Below, in pieces: positions 16,017 to 24,169 of a DNA stretch of 40,765 nt. The DNA lies in the NCBI GenBank assembly GCA_030149965.1, contig JASLHB010000018.1, positions 1-40,765 on the forward strand. Reading direction: 5' to 3'. Every line of letters begins with the position of its first letter. Positions within the stretch are counted from its first letter, which is position 1. The position numbers were made by a program, and so were the translations under genes. The notes under the pieces are model-generated. The model saw only the letters and a program-made list of their open reading frames with translations, did not search any database and was not told the origin of the DNA. The DNA is from Wohlfahrtiimonas sp. (lineage in GTDB: Bacteria > Pseudomonadota > Gammaproteobacteria > Cardiobacteriales > Wohlfahrtiimonadaceae).

Positions 16017-18253
16017 TATGAATGTACCTCTTCAAGGAGCTTCATAATCTCTTGGCTGACGGCAAAAAGCTCAGCATCAATCTCTGCTAAATCACGCGGT
16101 GGTTCGTATACATAAAAATGACGATTAAACGGAATCTCATAACCCACAACGCCAATCTCGTCATCTAGGGCATCTTTCTTATCCGCATTAATCCACGCAT
16201 CCGCAACGTGTGGTAAAACCTCTTTCGTCACATAAGCTTCAATTAACTCAGTCGTCGTCACTGAAGGATCAAGTGGGATATTCTCGTTATCACGTAGATC
16301 ACCATCTTGCTCAAACTCGACAACTTTACCAAGATACTCACATGCGCCATACAGCGGATTCGCCTGCGTTTTTAAGACTTTCTTAATCACAGGCTCAGCC
16401 TCAGGATTCTTCCATGTAATGGCATCCATGATCTGCTTACGTTCTTTGGTGGTTAATGCCACATTCGCTGATTTTTCTGCCTTTTTAAATGCATCACTAA
16501 ATTTGTTGAAATCATCCGATTGAGCGGTGCCCAAAACTGCTTGCAATGCTTGTGCTTTAGCATAGAGATCCGCTTGATCCTGCCATGTTTGGATGGCTAA
16601 AAGATCTTTAACATCTTTCTCTTTAAGCTCAGTGAAATCCGCTTTGATCATGGCACGAATTTCCGGTGCTTTCTCTGTCAATGCTTCTTGAGCAGTAAAG
16701 AAAGAACCATAATGCTCAACCAACGTCTGCATGATGGCATTGAGTGGCTTTGGTGCATAACGCAGCTGTTCGATTTTATCATCGCTTACTTGAGCAGATA
16801 AGCGAAGCGGGCGCTCAATCGTCACTCGGCGATAACCAAATTCATGAGGCGCAAATACTTTACTGGTTAACCCATCAATGTGCGTGCTCTCGCCTTCTAA
16901 TAATTCACCATAAGCTTTCACAATGGCACTGATCGCATCTGCATCCAAATAATGACGCTTAGAACCCAATGATTTACGCATTTTGCTCGCTAAATTAGCC
17001 GCATTAATTAATTGGATTTTCTTTCTACGTTCGGCACTTTGGTTATTACTCAATACCCAAATATAGGTAGAAATCCCAGTGTTGTAGAACATATCCGTTG
17101 GTAGCGCAATGATGGCTTCTAAGAGATCTGCTTCTAAAATATAACGGCGGATTTCACTTTCACCACTGCCAGCGCTGCCCGTAAAGAGCGGCGAACCATT
17201 AAGGATGATCCCAATGCGGCTGCCATTATCCTGAGCAGGGCTCATTTTACTGATCAAATGCTGCAAAAAGAGCAGGGAACCATCCGATACACGCGGCAAG
17301 CCTGCACCAAATCGGCCATTCCAACCTTTAATGGTATTTTCGTCTTTAATTTCTTTTTCGATCTTTTTCCAATCCACACCAAAGGGCGGATTAGAGAGCA
17401 TATAGTCAAATTTATCCGTGGCTAATTGGTCATTTGATAATGTATTGCCTAACTTAATGCGGCTCACATCTTGGCCCTTAATGAGCATATCTGCCTTACA
17501 AATGGCATAAGATTCAGGATTTAATTCCTGCCCAAAAGCACGCATAACAGCATGAGGATTTAACTCATGGAGGTATTCCATGCCTGAAGATAAAAACCCG
17601 CCGGTGCCTGCTGTTGGGTCATAAATTGTACGGATAATGCCTTCTTTACTAAGGGCAGCATCATCACCAGAGAACACGAGCGCAGTGGTTAAGCGCACAA
17701 TATCACGTGGCGTAAAGTGCTCACCTGCGGTTTCATTGGAGCCTTCTGCAAAGCGGCGGATGAGCTCTTCAAAGACCAATCCCATCTCATGGTTAGAGAT
17801 CGCTTTAGGGCTTAAATCAGCATTAGAGAAGATCTGAACCACTTTATACAATAGATTCGCATCTTCTAATTGCGTTAAAAACTCTTCAAATTTAAAGTGC
17901 TCGAAAATCTCGCGCGCATCTTTAGAAAAGCTTTGGATGTAAAAGTTTAAATTTTGTTTAATATTGGCTTGCCCAAGCTTTTTCATATCCATCGGCGATG
18001 TATTGAAAAAGGCAAGGTTATTGACACGAAGGAGCATTTTTTCTTGCATCTCTTCTGGCAGATTCATGGTTTTAACTTTCTCGTATTCTGCCAATACTTT
18101 GGCTTTACCTTCTTCTAATACGCATTCTAAACGGCGCAATAAAGTAAAAGGCAAAATAATACGGCCATATTGTGATTGTTTGAAATCGCCACGTAATAGA
18201 TCCGCAACGGACCAAAGAAAAGCAGCGGTTTGTGAGAAGTTATTATTTGTCAT
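16016..18253 (-). CDS. hsdM: Type I R-M methyltransferase subunit (long form)
   Basis: HsdM methylates adenine at N6 to protect host DNA. The 745-aa protein has the SAM-binding motif DPTAGTGGF (D212) and the catalytic NPPF (N288). A C-terminal extension of about 250 aa beyond the 500-530 aa core is typical of one HsdM subfamily; it contains the YEIPFNRHFYVYEPPR segment. The gene is first in the hsdM-hsdS-hsdR order. Its upstream region (18254-18640) holds an integrase remnant but no intact gene. Confidence 0.95.
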   Translation of the reverse strand: MTNNNFSQTAAFLWSVADLLRGDFKQSQYGRIILPFTLLRRLECVLEEGKAKVLAEYEKVKTMNLPEEMQEKMLLRVNNLAFFNTSPMDMKKLGQANIKQNLNFYIQSFSKDAREIFEHFKFEEFLTQLEDANLLYKVVQIFSNADLSPKAISNHEMGLVFEELIRRFAEGSNETAGEHFTPRDIVRLTTALVFSGDDAALSKEGIIRTIYDPTAGTGGFLSSGMEYLHELNPHAVMRAFGQELNPESYAICKADMLIKGQDVSRIKLGNTLSNDQLATDKFDYMLSNPPFGVDWKKIEKEIKDENTIKGWNGRFGAGLPRVSDGSLLFLQHLISKMSPAQDNGSRIGIILNGSPLFTGSAGSGESEIRRYILEADLLEAIIALPTDMFYNTGISTYIWVLSNNQSAERRKKIQLINAANLASKMRKSLGSKRHYLDADAISAIVKAYGELLEGESTHIDGLTSKVFAPHEFGYRRVTIERPLRLSAQVSDDKIEQLRYAPKPLNAIMQTLVEHYGSFFTAQEALTEKAPEIRAMIKADFTELKEKDVKDLLAIQTWQDQADLYAKAQALQAVLGTAQSDDFNKFSDAFKKAEKSANVALTTKERKQIMDAITWKNPEAEPVIKKVLKTQANPLYGACEYLGKVVEFEQDGDLRDNENIPLDPSVTTTELIEAYVTKEVLPHVADAWINADKKDALDDEIGVVGYEIPFNRHFYVYEPPRDLAEIDAELFAVSQEIMKLLEEVHS

Positions 18254-18365
18254 GATATCAGCCGATGTTTGTATTTAATTATGTCGCATATTATCAATGC
18301 ATGCGATTAAAGTCGATTAAATGAGGCTGAGTGAGGAAAAGTCTTACAAAATTATTGAGCTGAGT

Positions 18366-18494
18366 CTATTGGAAGCCTTTGATGTACCCCTCACCAAACG
18401 AGTACATACTTGCATGGCGTGAATCATGGAAAGTTAGATCCTTAATCCCCAAAGCGAGCATTGCTTTACGGAATGTTTGGATCACGCACCAGAA
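18366..18494 (-). pseudogene. Remnant of a second-type tyrosine integrase gene
   Basis: The minus strand reads FRKAMLALGIKDLTFHDSRHA, the conserved stretch around the HxxR box of phage-type tyrosine recombinases, and stops after GYIKGFQ. It is bounded by stop codons at both ends (43 codons). Upstream, in another frame, LLSISSGA also fits the family, so the remnant may reach about 18525 with a frameshift. It does not match the P4-type integrases at the left end, which have HGLRH. It probably marks an older element that brought in the hsd or ABC genes. Confidence 0.7.
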
Positions 18495-18633
18495 CTAATA
18501 CTAAGTAATGGCTCACTCATTTACTAGATTGACATTAACTCTCTTTCCAAACCACTAAATATAGATGGACACATCTTATTGAAAATTATTATTTTGAATA
18601 TTGCATGATGCTTTTTGTGTGAAAGGATAGGGT

Positions 18634-18924
18634 GTATGTAACGGAATGTTCTTACATTCTTACAAATGCCAAAAACATTATTTAACTATTTGTTTTTAAA
18701 TATCTTTATTTGTTAGAAAACTCTCTAACATCTTCTAACATTTCTAACGAATTTTCTTACATAATTGATTTTAAAGAATTTATTTTCATATTTGTGTTAG
18801 TCCAATTTTCTAACATTTGTAAGAGATTGTTAGAAAACTTTCTAACAAAAAATATGTATATAAATCATATTATTATATTGGTTATTTGGTCTTTGTTAGA
18901 AAGTTAGAACATTCCGTAACATAC
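18634..18924. repeat. Inverted-repeat-bounded array of TTCTAAC/GTTAGAA motifs
   Basis: A 33-nt sequence at 18634-18666 recurs inverted at 18892-18924 with 29 of 33 positions matching (it starts GTATGT and includes ACGGAATGTTCT). Between and within these arms the heptamer TTCTAAC or its complement occurs exactly eight times: 18712, 18733, 18742, 18808, 18829, 18840, 18895 and 18903. TTCTTAC variants lie at 18649, 18657 and 18754. Two copies form near-palindromes (GTTAGAAAACTTTCTAAC at 18829-18846, a relative from 18712). The array ends 96 bp before the ABC-three-component operon. It may be an operator array or a small non-autonomous element; no ORF is convincing. Confidence 0.7.
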
Positions 18925-19020
18925 AAGGAAATTGTGAGGGTTGTTATTTATAGATTCTGATATTATCCCATATATTAAAAATATGATTATTAATAGGTTA
19001 TAAAATTTTAGGGTTTTGAT

Positions 19021-20697
19021 GTGGAAATAAAAAGTGTAATGCATGATGCCACACCATCTTGGAATGGCTTTAATTATCAAGGTAAAGTTGGAGTTTATGT
19101 TTGTTTATCAATGATTTTAGATAAGTTACAAGATTGTGATAAAGAGTCTGGCGAGTTTAAACAGTATTTGAGTGAATGTGCAATTCAATATGAATGGATA
19201 GAAGATTTTTCAATTTTGCAGAATGGTACATATATTTCCCATCATCAAGTGAAACATAAAGCAGACACAGCTTTTTCAACCCATATAGATGCATTGATTA
19301 CTATTCGTAATAGAAATAAAAAAATACTATCAATTTCAGATTTGGGTAAATATTTTACCTTTAAAAAATTAAAGAAAATAAAGAGTTTATCTAAAAAAGC
19401 TAGGAAAACAGATCTATTATTACGTGGGCATATTAATAGATTAATTAGAAAAGAATGTTTAAATCCGGATAGAAGCTTGAATGTTGATTGGAAATCGAAA
19501 ATTGATCTGGATTCGGAATATTTTCAATGTTTAAATGAATTTATGCAGTTTTCATCTAGAGCATTTGATAATTCTACTATTTATTTTCATACGTCGGAGA
19601 ATGTTGATAAGCCAACTAAAAATATTTCTGAATATAAAGAAATAAAAAAACATGCTTATTTGAAAGATGATTTTGAAAATAAAAATAAATTAGAGGATTT
19701 GCAAGAGTTAAATATTTATATAGGCCAAAATAATGGAAAGTTGTTTGATTTAGTCTTGTCTGATTCTGAGTTGGAAAAGAAAATTATTGACTTGGTTGAT
19801 AAAATTTTAAAGAACTATCATAGTCCAACTCAATATCAGCAATTTAGTCTAGAGAATAAAACCATATATTATAACGGGTTGTTAAGGTGTATTGATCATC
19901 ATTTGATATCTAGGCATGGGGCAATTAGAAGCCCTAAAGATACAAAGATAGGCTTTGAAGATACACGAAAAGTAATAACATTTGAAAAAATATATTTAGT
20001 ATTTACATCAGTATTTCAGGAAATCAATAATAAATATTTAGAATTGCTGTGTCAAAGAGCATTTAACGATGCTTATAATTCTAAGTTGCAAGAGTTCTAT
20101 AATATTGGTTATGAATGTGAGAATACAGGGGATATAGAACAATCAAAATTTTACTTACAAAAGTATCTTAATTTGCTTTCATATAAAGAACGAATTCTTA
20201 ATCAGTTTTATATAGGTAGATATAGGAAATTGCTTCGAGAACTTGCACCTCATATATTTCAGCAAGAAATAGAGCCATTAGGGTTCTATATTAAATTGAT
20301 GCAAGAACATTTACTAAAAGAAGTTTTATGCGAGTATTTATCAGACTTTTCTGGTGAAATTTATAATGATCATTTGGTGTTTTATTCCAAAGAAGGGAAA
20401 AAGTATTATGTTTCAGGTATTGATTTATCTGCTGATCATGAAACTCAAGAAAAGTATAAAGTAACAAGATTCCAAGAGCAAATGACAAAATTATCTGATG
20501 TATATACACCAAGTGAATATCTACTTTCATCCGATTATTTATTAGTAAAACTGAGAAAACCAGAGAGTTTTCCTTATGAAACTTCACGATTATTAAATAT
20601 TACAGATGTTCCAGAGAAAGAAATGGCATCTATTACTAAAGGTAGCCTTTTATTGAAATCTTTTAGCGAGGCAATAGAGGAATTGAATGATGAATAG
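19021..20697 (+). CDS. ABC-three-component effector with Cap4-like PD-(D/E)XK nuclease domain (LmuA/DdmA-like)
   Basis: The 558-aa protein is the likely effector of the operon. Its N-terminus (ATPSWNGFNYQGKVGVYVCL, then WIEDFSI and HHQVKHK) has the features of a Cap4/DUF4297-type dsDNA nuclease: an early glutamine in a helix, acidic E61/D62 and a Q76-x-K78 active-site strand. The rest (about 200-558) is helical and charged and fits the family-specific C-terminal region of ABC-3C effectors. GTG at 19021 follows AGGG by 7 nt; an ATG six codons on is an alternative. The stop overlaps the next gene by 11 bp. The family is known for anti-phage and anti-plasmid activity; the nuclease assignment is motif-based. 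Confidence 0.75.
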   Translation: MEIKSVMHDATPSWNGFNYQGKVGVYVCLSMILDKLQDCDKESGEFKQYLSECAIQYEWIEDFSILQNGTYISHHQVKHKADTAFSTHIDALITIRNRNKKILSISDLGKYFTFKKLKKIKSLSKKARKTDLLLRGHINRLIRKECLNPDRSLNVDWKSKIDLDSEYFQCLNEFMQFSSRAFDNSTIYFHTSENVDKPTKNISEYKEIKKHAYLKDDFENKNKLEDLQELNIYIGQNNGKLFDLVLSDSELEKKIIDLVDKILKNYHSPTQYQQFSLENKTIYYNGLLRCIDHHLISRHGAIRSPKDTKIGFEDTRKVITFEKIYLVFTSVFQEINNKYLELLCQRAFNDAYNSKLQEFYNIGYECENTGDIEQSKFYLQKYLNLLSYKERILNQFYIGRYRKLLRELAPHIFQQEIEPLGFYIKLMQEHLLKEVLCEYLSDFSGEIYNDHLVFYSKEGKKYYVSGIDLSADHETQEKYKVTRFQEQMTKLSDVYTPSEYLLSSDYLLVKLRKPESFPYETSRLLNITDVPEKEMASITKGSLLLKSFSEAIEELNDE

Positions 20698-21451
20698 ATT
20701 GATTGAAGAATTAGCACAAAATTTACAAGGTTATTCTTCATATTTAGTTGAAGAGTTTAAAGGTCAAGAGTCTGATCAAAATTACTTAAGAAATGTAATA
20801 TTTATTTCTAATAAAGGTCGTGATTATTTTGTATTTGTAGAGTTAAATGTCGATCAATTTAATTCTGAGTTTATTCATGAAATACAAAAGCAATTACATG
20901 TATATTCTAAAAAAAATATTATGCCATCAGATGGTTTTGAACTAACTGAATATTATGAAAGAAATAGAACTTTAATTATATCTGTATGTTTGAATGAAAA
21001 TTTAATAACAAAAGAAAATCTTCGATTAATAGCAGAGATGGAGGAAGACCCTTATCTTTTCAAAAAACAAATTATAGCTCTTACAGCGACAGAGTTTAAA
21101 GGGATTGATGAGTTGTTGAATAAAAATTCAATGACAGTTTTAGCTACATGTGAAGATATTGTGACTAATTATGATTTGTTTGAAGATTTTAAAAAAGAAC
21201 AAGGTCGGGAAATTCAAAAATCATATTTGTATTCTTTGGTTGCAACATTGTATGAAAAATTACCATTTATGAAGTATCCCATTCAAGAAGAGCAGAAGCA
21301 AAATTTACAATCTAAAATTGATGAAAAGCTGTTGGAAATAAATTTATTAGATATTAAAAACAGCCTGTTAGATTTAAATAATGAAGATGATTATGCTATT
21401 TTTTTTGATAAGAAGTTTGATGAATACAAGGTAATACATGAAAAAAATTAA
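20687..21451 (+). CDS. ABC-three-component middle component (LmuC/DdmB-like position)
   Basis: The 254-aa protein lies between the effector and the SMC-like ATPase and overlaps both genes (11 and 14 bp), so the three products are translationally coupled and probably form one complex. It has no recognisable catalytic motif. It is acidic with alternating strands and helices (IFISNKGRDYFVFVELN; EYYERNRTLIISVCL) followed by a helical half. In Lamassu/DdmABC-type systems a small middle subunit of this kind contacts the SMC protein. The function is assigned by position. Confidence 0.65.
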   Translation: MMNRLIEELAQNLQGYSSYLVEEFKGQESDQNYLRNVIFISNKGRDYFVFVELNVDQFNSEFIHEIQKQLHVYSKKNIMPSDGFELTEYYERNRTLIISVCLNENLITKENLRLIAEMEEDPYLFKKQIIALTATEFKGIDELLNKNSMTVLATCEDIVTNYDLFEDFKKEQGREIQKSYLYSLVATLYEKLPFMKYPIQEEQKQNLQSKIDEKLLEINLLDIKNSLLDLNNEDDYAIFFDKKFDEYKVIHEKN

Positions 21452-23918
21452 ATTTGGTCGTCTATTCCTAAGAAATTTCAAGTCATTTTCTGAACATATA
21501 AGTTTTGATTTCACTCAACAAGATTTATTTGTTTTAGATGGTCCAAATGGTTTTGGAAAAACTACAATATTTGATGCTATTGAGCTCTGTTTTAGAAATG
21601 AGATTAGTCGTTTATTTAAGACAGATAATAAGAAGAAAGAAGCGCACCATTTAAAAAATAATAAGAATGAAATTACAGTTATTTGTTTAGAGCTAATCTC
21701 AGATGAAGAAAGATATGCAATTTATCTAGAAATACCAGAGAGTAAATCAAATGATGATAATAAGGTTGGAGTTAATAATTATCTATCTAAAGTCCTGAAT
21801 AAGTATCCAGAGAAGGAGCTGAGCGAGAAATATGAACTAAATGAATATGAACTTGATGAATATAGTATTGATAGAGAGTTATCTGAAATTGTAGAAAATG
21901 AGCAGTTAAAAGATACTTTTACAATTTTTAATTATATACAACAAGAAGAGACAACTCATTTTTTAAAAAATAGTGAGAAAGAGAGACATGGGGCCATTAA
22001 TTATTTATTGGGAACAAAAGAAGAAATAATTCAACAAGAGAAAATTCAATTAATAAAAAAGTTTGTTACTAATAAGTTAAATGATATTCAAAGTAAAATT
22101 AAAGAACTGGAAGAAAAACTACAAGATGATAGTTTAAAAAACATAGATAATTCAGATAGATTTTTAAATGTTATACCTCATGGTTTGAATAAATTTTCTT
22201 ATATATATAACATCCCTGACCATAGTAATTTATCATATGAATTATTGAATAAGTTTAAGACTAATTTAGTAATAATCGAGTGGCTGAATAATAATATTGA
22301 GGTGTATAAACAATTACAACTTGACAACTATATTGATGTTTTAATTACAGATAGAGATGAAGTAATTACTAGTTTATTATATGTTTTTTATATAAATTCA
22401 TATGATGAAATCAAAAAAATTGGCAGCTATTATAAGAAGGTTGTGAGAACCAGGAGTCGTATAAAATTATTTGAACAGAAAATTTCTGAGTTTGAATTAT
22501 TATTAAATGATAGTTTAACTAAAACAGCTTTAGAAAATGCTTTTTCTAGTCTAGATGTTTGTATTACTGGTTTAAAATCAAAATTTAAAGTTTTTGAAAA
22601 TAAGCTTCAAGCATTGGAGGAGTTGGAGAAAGAAGGTAATTCATATCAAAAAATTATTGAAATGATAGATTTATCTAGAGAAAATCTTTTGAATAAATAC
22701 AATGAGTTTGTCCACCATAATCATATAGAGGAAATAAACTGCCCATTATGTGGAGTGGAAAAAAACTCATTAGATATTTTATTAGAGGAATATAACGAAC
22801 AATCGGATGCATTCAATCAGTTTAAAAATAAATCAGATGCTAAAAAAATACAGATAAGTATAGACTTGAAAGATGCTTTAATAAGTCATTATATAAAGTA
22901 TATGAAGCGATATGTAAGCAAGATGGGAGAAAAATTAGTTTCTCCAGCTGTGGAAGCTTATTTACAGAATCAAATTATTTCTCAAGAAATTTGGGAGAGA
23001 ACACAAAAACTAAAAAACTGGTTATCTACCAATAGTATCCTATTACATGATGAGGTTTTTAATCAAGAAAACCTTAAATCTGAAATGAGCTCTCATTCAG
23101 ATATAGTATTGAATGCTTTTAAAGATAGAATTAAAAGTTATAAAACCTTGCCTGAAACAGAGTATACACATGAAGATGTGAAAGCCTCATTGAAGGGTTT
23201 GCAGTTAGAACTCACTGAAAAGTTTGAATTATTTGATATAGATTCTAAACAAAAAATTTTAAAAAATGATTTAGAAGTAGAGTTAGATTATATTGATTTT
23301 TTAGTTTCTAGTAAGAAATATATTGAACATAATGAGACGCAAATCAAAATTTCTGAATTACAATCTCAATTTGAGTTTTATAATCAATATGGAGAACTAA
23401 GAGCAGGGGCTCTAGATAAAATTCATACAATTTATGAGAAAGAAATCGCACGGTTTGAGAGGCAGGTAATAAAAAACATATCCATTCCTTTTTATATCTA
23501 TAGCGCTAAAACGTTACAAACTAGACTAGATGGGAATGGTGTATTTATTGAGACTTCTGGTACAGGAAGAGAAAACAATTTCTTAAGATTTTCTTATTCT
23601 GCAAATAGTGATCACGATGCATGGAATACAATGAGCTCAGGACAGTTATCAGGTGTTGTTATCACCTTTATGTTAACGATGAATAAAGTGTATCCGACAA
23701 ATTTAAAGACATTGTTAATTGATGATCCTGTCCAAACAATGGATGAAATTAATATGGTGTCTTTATTGCAGCTATTAAGGTATGAGTTTTCTGATTATCA
23801 ACTTATAATGTCTACACATGAGAAAAGTATCAGTAATTATTTCTCGTACAAATACTCTACATTGGGTAAATTTGTAAAACCATTAGATGTTAAAGCGCAT
23901 AGATTTCCTAATCGTTAA
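21438..23918 (+). CDS. SMC/Rad50-like ATPase of an ABC-three-component (Lamassu-like) system
   Basis: The 826-aa protein is a Rad50-type ABC ATPase. It has Walker A GPNGFGKTT (K41), a Q-loop region YIQQEETTHF, long coiled coils and a zinc-hook CPLC (C435, C438) at mid-protein. The signature is SSGQLSG (from S733), Walker B TLLIDDP (D762, D763) and the H-loop MSTHEKS. Such proteins bind DNA ends or unusual DNA structures and release the associated nuclease on sensing phage or plasmid DNA. It is the last gene of the operon and ends about 110 bp before the right attachment site. All ATPase motifs look intact. Confidence 0.9.
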   Translation: MKKIKFGRLFLRNFKSFSEHISFDFTQQDLFVLDGPNGFGKTTIFDAIELCFRNEISRLFKTDNKKKEAHHLKNNKNEITVICLELISDEERYAIYLEIPESKSNDDNKVGVNNYLSKVLNKYPEKELSEKYELNEYELDEYSIDRELSEIVENEQLKDTFTIFNYIQQEETTHFLKNSEKERHGAINYLLGTKEEIIQQEKIQLIKKFVTNKLNDIQSKIKELEEKLQDDSLKNIDNSDRFLNVIPHGLNKFSYIYNIPDHSNLSYELLNKFKTNLVIIEWLNNNIEVYKQLQLDNYIDVLITDRDEVITSLLYVFYINSYDEIKKIGSYYKKVVRTRSRIKLFEQKISEFELLLNDSLTKTALENAFSSLDVCITGLKSKFKVFENKLQALEELEKEGNSYQKIIEMIDLSRENLLNKYNEFVHHNHIEEINCPLCGVEKNSLDILLEEYNEQSDAFNQFKNKSDAKKIQISIDLKDALISHYIKYMKRYVSKMGEKLVSPAVEAYLQNQIISQEIWERTQKLKNWLSTNSILLHDEVFNQENLKSEMSSHSDIVLNAFKDRIKSYKTLPETEYTHEDVKASLKGLQLELTEKFELFDIDSKQKILKNDLEVELDYIDFLVSSKKYIEHNETQIKISELQSQFEFYNQYGELRAGALDKIHTIYEKEIARFERQVIKNISIPFYIYSAKTLQTRLDGNGVFIETSGTGRENNFLRFSYSANSDHDAWNTMSSGQLSGVVITFMLTMNKVYPTNLKTLLIDDPVQTMDEINMVSLLQLLRYEFSDYQLIMSTHEKSISNYFSYKYSTLGKFVKPLDVKAHRFPNR

Positions 23919-23950
23919 AGTAATGTGTGAGAATTAAACTATATTGATTA

Positions 23951-23973
23951 TAGTAGTACAGTTAGTAGTATAT
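23951..23973. promoter_or_regulatory. AGTAGTA repeats inside the right island end, candidate integrase arm sites
   Basis: TAGTAGTACA (23951-23960) and TTAGTAGTATAT (23962-23973) match the AGTAGTAT motifs at the left end (441-491). They lie about 60-80 bp inside attR in a gene-free stretch (23919-24031). Confidence 0.45.
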
Positions 23974-24031
23974 GAATTTTCATTTAAAATAATTCATTAA
24001 ATATCAACATGTTGACTTGATGGTTTGAAGT

Positions 24032-24046
24032 CCGCCGCCTCCACCA
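24032..24046 (+). repeat. Right attachment site repeat (attR)
   Basis: CCGCCGCCTCCACCA repeats the tmRNA 3' end at 312-326. The sequence before it (GGTTTGAAGT) is a degraded form of the tmRNA T-arm and no tmRNA body precedes it, so this is the non-functional end of the insertion. Confidence 0.85.
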
Positions 24047-24053
24047 GCTAGCT

Positions 24054-24092
24054 AAAAAAGCCACTAATAATCATATTGTTAGTGGCTTTTTT
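24054..24092. terminator. Hairpin terminator beyond attR, probably the original ssrA terminator
   Basis: A 14-bp stem, AAAAAAGCCACTAA (24054-24067) with TTAGTGGCTTTTTT (24079-24092), is followed by more T. The core GCCACT/AGTGGC equals that of the terminator at 361-396, pointing to common descent of the two flanks. Confidence 0.8.
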
Positions 24093-24169
24093 TGTGTCCT
24101 TAAAAAGGATTTGAACTTATATAAATAATAATCATATTGACTATAGGTGTATTTTTATTGTTTAAATAT

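Larger units (their letters stand above)
312..24046. mobile_element. ssrA-integrated mobilizable genomic island
   Basis: The ends are a 15-bp direct repeat of the tmRNA 3' terminus (CCGCCGCCTCCACCA) at 312-326 and 24032-24046. Just inside the left end are two P4-type integrase genes. The island holds a primase/helicase, an XRE repressor, a traL-traK-oriT-traJ module, a type I R-M system and an ABC-three-component operon. No capsid, tail, relaxase, coupling protein or mating-pair gene is visible. Base composition is mosaic: the hsd genes are visibly richer in GC than the very AT-rich tra and ABC genes. The likely lifestyle is an integrative element mobilized in trans by a conjugative helper. 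Confidence 0.85.

Noticed and set aside
18634..18924. Repeated TTCTAAC motifs as a CRISPR array
   Set aside because: The repeats are only 7 nt, occur in both orientations and have irregular spacing, and no cas genes are present.
312..24046. Island as a prophage or phage satellite
   Set aside because: The P4-like integrases, primase and repressor suggest it, but there are no capsid, tail, packaging or cos-type genes, while a clear oriT and tra genes are present.
24006..24046. A tRNA or second tmRNA gene at the right end
   Set aside because: Only the 15-nt acceptor/CCA end and a degraded T-arm remain; there is no upstream body of an RNA gene.
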